NCBI GenBank assembly: GCA_964559845.1 | Contig: CAZLJF010000052.1 | Location: forward strand, 1-11,163 | Length of the DNA stretch: 11,163 nucleotides | Reading direction: 5' to 3' | DNA from: WSZY01 sp964559845 | GTDB lineage: Bacteria > Pseudomonadota > Zetaproteobacteria > Mariprofundales > Mariprofundaceae | Shown: positions 6,859 to 11,163 of the stretch, piece after piece | Position numbering within the stretch: the stretch's first letter is position 1 | Layout of the letters: the number at the start of each line of letters is the position of its first letter | Translations under genes and position numbers: made by a program | Notes under the pieces: model-generated | Seen by the model: only the letters and a program-made list of their open reading frames with translations | Databases searched by the model: none | Told to the model about the DNA's origin: nothing

Positions 6859-6876
6859 CCGGTTATCTTCCGGTTA
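6857..6876 (+). promoter_or_regulatory. Tandem 9-base direct repeat (TTCCGGTTA) with 11-base period
   Basis: TTCCGGTTA occurs at 6857-6865 and again at 6868-6876, one DNA helical turn apart. The second copy ends 3 bases before the AAGGAGGG ribosome binding site (6880-6887) of the CARF nuclease gene. This spacing places two identical sites on the same face of the helix, typical of tandem regulator binding. The core TCCGGTT also occurs at 4602-4608 and 6720-6726, in the two intergenic regions of this window. A weak promoter-like pair (TTGCCG at 6841, TTATCT at 6863) overlaps the terminator and first repeat, but I do not rely on it. Confidence 0.4.
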
Positions 6877-6893
6877 GCGAAGGAGGGCATGAT

Positions 6894-8039
6894 ATGAAGG
6901 GCTGCATTCTGATTCAAAATGTGTCATCCCAGTGCATTCCGGCTCTGGTGGCGGCAAAAACCTTTCAGCCGAAAAAAATTATCTGGGTTTATACACCGGA
7001 ATTTGGCTCTGTACTGAACCGTCTGAAATCGTTCTGCAGCGATTTTGTTCAGGAGCAGGAGCAGTGGCGTGTGGATGCCCGTGATGCGGAAGCTCTGCAC
7101 CGGGGCTTGTTGGAGAGGTTTGCCGTACTGAAGGTGGCCGGCGACAAGGTGATTTATCATTTGACCGGTGGCACGAAATCCATGTCATTGCAGGGATTAT
7201 ACAATCTCGGCACCTTCCGGCGAACATGGAATGTAACGGTGCAGGGCGTGGTAATGGATCCGCGTTCGCAGCATTTCGATGTCATCTATCCGCATCCGGT
7301 AAACAATGCGCTGCCCTGCGCACGCCTTTCGCTACGGCAGATTCTGGCGATCCATGGAAACGCCGTGCATACCTCCGGGCGATCATTGGAATTTCTGAGA
7401 AAAAGGCGGGAAATTTTTGAAAAGCTGCGAGCGCTGGCACCGGAAGTGCGCCGTGCGTTACACACTCGAAATATCGGCAAGAATAATGCAGGCCGGGTTG
7501 AGCTTGAAGGCGGTCGGTCTCTCCCCCGGCCCGTAGAACGTGCCATCCGCCTGGTCGGGGAAGCGGGGCTGGTGCGCAACATGGAGATCAGGGGCAACCG
7601 GGTGTATCATGAAGGAGCGGTTTTTGATAAGGATATTTTCGCATACGTGCGTAACCTCTGGATGGAGGACTGGGCAGGCGCCGTGCTGGCCGATGATCTT
7701 TCCGGCTGGGCGGGCGGTTTTGCCGGCGTGAAGGTCCGTTTCGGAAGGCGGAAGGGAAAGGGCGGGGATACGCAGGAATTTGATTTTCTCGGCGCACGTG
7801 ACAACCGGCTGGTCTATTGGTCGTGCAAGAACATCCGGAAAGTGACTCCGGCGATGCTGTTCGAGGTGGATGCGTTGCGCGATGAAGCTGCCGGCGCGGA
7901 TTTTCATGTGGCAGGGCTGCTGTATGCAGGGGAGTGCGGTGAGGGGTATAAGCTGAAGGCCGGACGTCTCGGTGTGCATCTGGTCCATGTGCATGATCCT
8001 GATGCGGCGGAGCAGGTGATACGTATCAGTGGCGGATAA
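6894..8039 (+). CDS. can2: Can2/Card1-like CARF-nuclease effector (DUF1887 type)
   Basis: This 381-residue protein has the two-part plan of Can2/Card1. The N-terminal CARF domain (about 1-150) carries VIYHLTGGTKSMSLQGLYNL (around residues 86-105), whose TGGTK loop (91-95) is the CARF ligand-binding signature. The C-terminal PD-(D/E)xK-type nuclease domain (about 245-375) shows Glu258 in LWMEDWA, Glu295 and Asp297 in TQEFDFLG, and Lys312 in VYWSCKNIRK, matching the family's 'E.D...(S/T)CK' pattern. Can2/Card1 proteins bind cyclic tetra-adenylate made by Cas10 and then nick DNA and/or cut RNA. An AAGGAGGG site at 6880-6887 precedes the ATG with 6 bases between. The gene overlaps the Cas6-RT-Cas1 GTG by 11 bases, so it leads the adaptation operon rather than joining the cmr operon. 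The middle (150-245) is helical linker. Confidence 0.85.
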   Translation: MKGCILIQNVSSQCIPALVAAKTFQPKKIIWVYTPEFGSVLNRLKSFCSDFVQEQEQWRVDARDAEALHRGLLERFAVLKVAGDKVIYHLTGGTKSMSLQGLYNLGTFRRTWNVTVQGVVMDPRSQHFDVIYPHPVNNALPCARLSLRQILAIHGNAVHTSGRSLEFLRKRREIFEKLRALAPEVRRALHTRNIGKNNAGRVELEGGRSLPRPVERAIRLVGEAGLVRNMEIRGNRVYHEGAVFDKDIFAYVRNLWMEDWAGAVLADDLSGWAGGFAGVKVRFGRRKGKGGDTQEFDFLGARDNRLVYWSCKNIRKVTPAMLFEVDALRDEAAGADFHVAGLLYAGECGEGYKLKAGRLGVHLVHVHDPDAAEQVIRISGG

Positions 8040-9783
8040 TCACTGGCTGAACAGCCTGCTTCCGATCCGGGCTGTGACTTTTGATATGTGCTTCACGGAG
8101 AGTTGCACTCCCGGCTTCTTTCATCAGGCGGCGTTGACAGCATGGTTGCGGCGCATGCTCGGCTCGCCGGACGATTACGATCTTCATCTCACGATTGACT
8201 GCCCGGAACAGGGAAGAAGGCATTTCCGGGCAGGCGATCATTATCATTTCACACTGTTTGCGCTCGGCGAAACGGGCAGGGCATGGATAAGCCTGCTTGT
8301 CACACGGTTGCTGTCGGATGCTGTTGATCTGAACTGGGATCGGCCTATGGCCTTTCGCAACAACTGGAAGCTGGAGCGTATCCTCTCCTGGCCTGATGCG
8401 AAGGAGATGGGAGCGGATGAAGCAATTGAAACGATTGAAGCCGGTCATGTGCAGGAGACGGTTGCCCTGTTGTGCGGGCAGCATGAAATAGCGATCCGGA
8501 TTGTCTCGCCCTGGCGGGTATTGCGGGAGAGGAAGGTGGCAAGTCGGAGAAAGGGCGAAATGCGCTTTTGCCGGGATAGCAGCCACCTCCTGCCGGATAA
8601 CGGCCAGCCTCTCTGGCTTATCAGGATCGGTGATACCCTGCGTGATCTGGCTCGTCGCCGTGGCGCGGTTGTGCCTGCCCGGAAAGAGAGCGGCGCTGTC
8701 CGTGCTTCCGGAGATCTGTTCTGGGTGGATGCCTCCTATTGCAATGCCGGGGGAGAACGCAAACCCATGGGCGGGGTGATGGGCATGATTGGCGGTATCA
8801 ATCCGGCGGCATTGAGTGATGAGCAGTTAATGATGCTTGTCATGGGTCAATACCTCGGAGCAGGTCAGCGTCGTGCCTTCGGCTACGGGCGCTACCAGCT
8901 TGTTGACGGCAAGGGAAAACCGTTGTTCCGGCGCCTGCCGTCCGGCACGTTGCTGGAGCGGGCATTGAGCGACAGCAATCTTGAGCAGGCGCGGCTGATC
9001 GTAACTGCTAACCGGAAAGATGATGACGGCTTTCCCGATGAGGAGAGCGAACCCGATGCGGCGAAGGAGAGGGAGAGGCTGCACGCCATGGCCGAAAGGC
9101 TTGTGCGCGGCCGGTACGCCGTTCCTGCGTTGAATGGGTTCATCCATGAGGATGCCGACGGAGGATTGCGCCCACTGGCTGCTCCTCCCCTGTATGACCG
9201 CATTCTGCAACGCGCCGTGCATCAGGTGCTTTCACCGATGCTGGATACGTTGATGGATCATGGCAGCTACGGTTTTCGCGCCGGAAGATCCCGCTATCAG
9301 GTGCGTGATCTGATCCAGCGTCTTTACCGCGATGGTTACCGCTGGGTCTTTGAATCGGATATCCGCAGCTTCTTTGATACCGTGGCATGGCAAAAGCTGG
9401 AGGTGCGCCTGAGAGCGTTGCTGGGCGATGATCCCGCCGTATCCGCCATTCTGGACTGGATGCAGAGCCCTGTGCGATGGAAAAACCTGCTGATTCATCG
9501 TGATGGCGGTCTGCCGCAGGGTTCGCCGCTTTCGCCTGTGCTGGCCAATCTGATGCTGGATGATTTCGATCATGATCTGCGTGATGCCGGCTGCCGGCTG
9601 ATACGGTTCGCCGATGATTTTGTCATTGTCGCCAGAAGCCGTCAGGCCGCAGAGCAGGGGGGCAGACTGGCGGAACATACAGGATGTCGGCCTGGCGCTG
9701 AAGGAGAGCAAGACCCGGATTGTCCCCTTCTCCGAAGGTTTCCGCTTTCTCGGCTTCATGTTTGTGGATGGCATGGCGGTTGA
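8029..9783 (+). CDS. Cas6-reverse transcriptase part of a Cas6-RT-Cas1 fusion (frame-interrupted)
   Basis: This frame encodes 584 residues from GTG 8029 (inside the preceding gene; the next ATG at 8086 would cut into the first Cas6 strand). Residues about 1-290 look like Cas6, the crRNA-processing endoribonuclease: a HYHFTLFALG strand pattern and a glycine-rich loop GAGQRRAFGYGR (about 277-288). Residues about 345-545 are a group II intron-like reverse transcriptase: YGFRAGRS (from 414), motif A FESDIRSFFD with Asp444, GLPQGSPLSPVLANLMLDDF (about 494-513), and the FADD catalytic box with Asp529 and Asp530. All catalytic aspartates are present. After Gln543, at a run of six G, the sense is lost: about 40 unrelated arginine/proline-rich residues follow to the TGA. 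The RT thumb and Cas1 continue in the +1 frame. Cas6-RT-Cas1 proteins are known to acquire spacers from RNA in Marinomonas. Confidence 0.88.
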   Translation: MADNHWLNSLLPIRAVTFDMCFTESCTPGFFHQAALTAWLRRMLGSPDDYDLHLTIDCPEQGRRHFRAGDHYHFTLFALGETGRAWISLLVTRLLSDAVDLNWDRPMAFRNNWKLERILSWPDAKEMGADEAIETIEAGHVQETVALLCGQHEIAIRIVSPWRVLRERKVASRRKGEMRFCRDSSHLLPDNGQPLWLIRIGDTLRDLARRRGAVVPARKESGAVRASGDLFWVDASYCNAGGERKPMGGVMGMIGGINPAALSDEQLMMLVMGQYLGAGQRRAFGYGRYQLVDGKGKPLFRRLPSGTLLERALSDSNLEQARLIVTANRKDDDGFPDEESEPDAAKERERLHAMAERLVRGRYAVPALNGFIHEDADGGLRPLAAPPLYDRILQRAVHQVLSPMLDTLMDHGSYGFRAGRSRYQVRDLIQRLYRDGYRWVFESDIRSFFDTVAWQKLEVRLRALLGDDPAVSAILDWMQSPVRWKNLLIHRDGGLPQGSPLSPVLANLMLDDFDHDLRDAGCRLIRFADDFVIVARSRQAAEQGGRLAEHTGCRPGAEGEQDPDCPLLRRFPLSRLHVCGWHGG

Positions 9784-10915
9784 ATCCGCTCCCCGGCGCA
9801 GTGAGGATGCAGGCCATCCGCCGGCGGGCAGTTGGCTGGCGCGGGCAATGCAGGAAGAAGATGCAAACGGCAGGGCGGATCTGCTGCGCGGTGAGGATGC
9901 CGTTGCGCTTGCCTCCTGTCAGGAGAGCGCTCGCCTGTTCATCTTTTGCGGTGAGCCGGCCATGGCCTTTACCCGGGGCGGTTCGCTCTGTATTGAGCGC
10001 GATGGGGAGATGCTGCACCGCATCCCCTGGAGCCATCTCGATGCGGTGCTTCTGTTTGGCCGTCACCATATCACGACACCGGCCCTGCATGAGGCCATGA
10101 AAAACCATGTGCCTGTCCATATGGCAACAGCTTCCGGTCGGTATCTCGGGGTGGCGGCATCGGGCAGGGCGGGCATGGATGCAAGCAGGCTGTGGCTTGC
10201 CCAGCAGAGCCGCTTCGGGAATGAGGCATGGGCGATGGCTGCTGCAAGAAGTATTATCGATGCCCGTATCCGCCATATGGCCGAGAATCTGAGGCGCCGT
10301 AAAGGCGTAAGCGGTTCGGAATGGAAGAGGGCACTCGATCAGGCATTGCGTCATGCCGCCCGTGCGGAGACGCGGGATGAACTGAACGGTGTCGAGGGCC
10401 ATGCTACAAAAGCCTATTTTGCTGCGATGAAACCGTTGATTCCGGATGGGTTCGGCTTTCAGGGGCGCAAACGGCGGCCTCCGACCGACCCTTTCAATGC
10501 ACTGTTGTCGCTTGGCTACACGCTGCTTTATGCCTATGTCGATTCGCTGCTGCGGGCGGATGGTCTCTTGCCTGTTTCGGGCTTCTATCACCGCTCGCAT
10601 GGCTCGCACTCGGCGCTGGCTTCCGATCTGATGGAGCCGTTCCGGCATCTGGTCGAACGGGAGGCTCTGAATATGCTGACGGGAAAACGGCTGATGCAGG
10701 ATGACTTCATACTGGATGGTCAGGCATGCCATCTCTCGGCTCCGGCGCGGCGCCTGTTTATCGGATCGCTGATCGAGGCCATGCTGAAGCCGCTAAAGGC
10801 CCGCGGAGGCGCCGAACCCCTGAGCAGCCTGGAGCATATCCATCGCCAGAATCTGTCGCTGAAGTTTGCACTGGCAGGCAAGGTCTCCGCATTCCACGCC
10901 TGGAGGATGCGGTGA
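9614..10915 (+). CDS. cas1: RT thumb plus Cas1 integrase part of the Cas6-RT-Cas1 fusion (+1 frame)
   Basis: The meaningful reading begins near 9660; the first 16 or so codons from the nominal ATG are an out-of-frame copy of the FADD region. It opens with the end of the RT (DVGLALKESKTRIVPFSEGF, then RFLGFMF), exactly the segment missing from the upstream frame. Cas1 follows from about residue 95: RLFIFCGEPAMAFTRGG, LDAVLLFGRHHITTPAL, and the catalytic C-terminal domain with Glu261 (GVEGHATKAYF), His326 (GFYHRSHGSH), Asp338 and Glu341 (ASDLMEPFRHL). All metal-binding residues of Cas1, the spacer integrase, are intact. Possible internal ATGs at 9758 and 9773 lack a good ribosome binding site, so independent translation of Cas1 is possible but not supported. 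The stop overlaps cas2 as GTGA. Confidence 0.9.
   Translation: MILSLSPEAVRPQSRGADWRNIQDVGLALKESKTRIVPFSEGFRFLGFMFVDGMAVESAPRRSEDAGHPPAGSWLARAMQEEDANGRADLLRGEDAVALASCQESARLFIFCGEPAMAFTRGGSLCIERDGEMLHRIPWSHLDAVLLFGRHHITTPALHEAMKNHVPVHMATASGRYLGVAASGRAGMDASRLWLAQQSRFGNEAWAMAAARSIIDARIRHMAENLRRRKGVSGSEWKRALDQALRHAARAETRDELNGVEGHATKAYFAAMKPLIPDGFGFQGRKRRPPTDPFNALLSLGYTLLYAYVDSLLRADGLLPVSGFYHRSHGSHSALASDLMEPFRHLVEREALNMLTGKRLMQDDFILDGQACHLSAPARRLFIGSLIEAMLKPLKARGGAEPLSSLEHIHRQNLSLKFALAGKVSAFHAWRMR
9657..9662 (+). other. Six-G run at the RT reading-frame break
   Basis: The Cas6-RT frame and the RT-thumb/Cas1 frame meet at GGGGGG. Removing one G gives CAG GGG GCA GAC TGG and joins RT residues before and after into a continuous protein of about 970 residues. 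A homopolymer of this kind is a common place for a sequencing error, a slipped-strand mutation, or phase variation. Programmed -1 frameshifting would not give the required frame; a +1 shift (or -2) is needed. Confidence 0.75.
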
Positions 10916-11163
10916 GGGCGGTCTATCTTGTCTGTTTCGATCTGTCGGATGATCGAGTGCGCGCACGTGTCGGCAGGGAGTTGCTGAAATTCGGCTGGCG
11001 GGTGCAGGAATCGGTGTTTGAAATCATGCTGGATTCGGAAAACGAACTTCAGCAGTTGCGCGAACGTATCCGGAGTCTGCTTGACGGGGAGACCGAGGTA
11101 CGCTTTTACCGCCTCTGCCTGAATTGCCGGAAAGAGTCGCACCGCATAGACGGGCTTGCCCTG
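10912..11163 (+). CDS. cas2: Cas2, adaptation protein (3' end beyond window)
   Basis: The frame from GTG 10912, overlapping the cas1 stop as GTGA, is open for 84 codons to the window end. It reads RAVYLVCFDLSDDRVRARV, then LLKFGWRVQESVFEIML, the Cas2 signature of a ferredoxin-like fold: the first strand ending in Asp (CFDLSDD) and the 'yG.rvQ.SVFE' motif. The later VRFYRLCLNC strand is also typical. Cas2 dimers bridge two Cas1 dimers in the spacer-integration complex. Most Cas2 proteins are about 85-100 residues, so only the last few residues are missing. The overlap suggests that Cas2 is translated by coupling to the RT-Cas1 product. Confidence 0.93.
   Translation, partial: MRAVYLVCFDLSDDRVRARVGRELLKFGWRVQESVFEIMLDSENELQQLRERIRSLLDGETEVRFYRLCLNCRKESHRIDGLAL

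Noticed and set aside
6703..6893. Possible degenerate CRISPR repeats in the intergenic region
   Set aside because: The only repeats are a 9-mer with an 11-base period and a short dyad (6804-6816); there are no 25-40 base repeats with regular spacers.
9657..9662. Programmed -1 ribosomal frameshift making RT-Cas1
   Set aside because: The downstream frame is +1 relative to the upstream one, which a -1 slip does not reach.
9623..10732. Minus-strand open frame of 369 codons opposite cas1
   Set aside because: The antisense of an obvious Cas1 with intact catalytic residues; no coherent protein features.

Overview
The window is the central part of a type III-B (Cmr) CRISPR-Cas locus. Every gene is on the + strand, and almost every junction is an overlap or a gap of a few bases. 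Probable identity of the host: a Gram-negative bacterium, likely a proteobacterium. This rests on a lipobox-type signal peptide, a multi-pass inner-membrane protein, strong AGGAGG-type ribosome binding sites, and a Cas6-RT-Cas1 fusion, an architecture known mainly from proteobacteria such as Marinomonas. No species is named because nothing in the window fixes it.

Layout. (1) Positions 1-3688 hold the interference module: the last codons of a gene that is probably cas10/cmr2, then cmr3, cmr4, cmr5 and cmr6, each overlapping the next except the cmr6 exit. (2) Positions 3699-4522 hold a signalling pair: a small two-TM protein with a SAVED-like domain, and a short Csx3-family protein (probable cyclic-oligoadenylate ring nuclease) that starts at a TTG overlapping the effector's stop. 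(3) Positions 4622-6702, after a 99-base gap containing a strong dyad, hold two genes joined by ATGA. They encode a multi-pass membrane protein with a long cytoplasmic helical region, and a predicted lipoprotein with a von Willebrand factor A (VWA) domain and an intact metal site. I do not recognise this pair as a characterised CRISPR ancillary module; it is the best candidate for something new. (4) A 191-base intergenic region contains a probable terminator and a tandem 9-mer. (5) Positions 6894 to the end hold a Can2/Card1-type CARF nuclease, then the adaptation module: Cas6-RT-Cas1, interrupted in the reverse transcriptase by a +1 frame change at a run of six G, and the start of cas2, cut by the window end. 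No CRISPR array lies in the window.

How it should work. Cmr2-6 (with a cmr1 presumably outside the window) would form the crRNA-guided complex that cuts target RNA (Cmr4 D26) and, through Cas10, makes cyclic oligoadenylates. These would activate the membrane SAVED protein and the Can2-like nuclease, and Csx3 would remove the signal. The RT-Cas1/Cas2 module would acquire spacers, possibly from RNA, if the reading frame is really intact or is restored. The membrane/VWA pair sits between the two cyclic-nucleotide effectors and may be a further membrane-directed response.

Base composition differs by eye: the cmr part is AT-richer (one 60-base line near 2.2 kb is 40% GC) than the adaptation part (one line near 9.2 kb is 60% GC). 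This suggests that the locus was assembled from modules of different origin.
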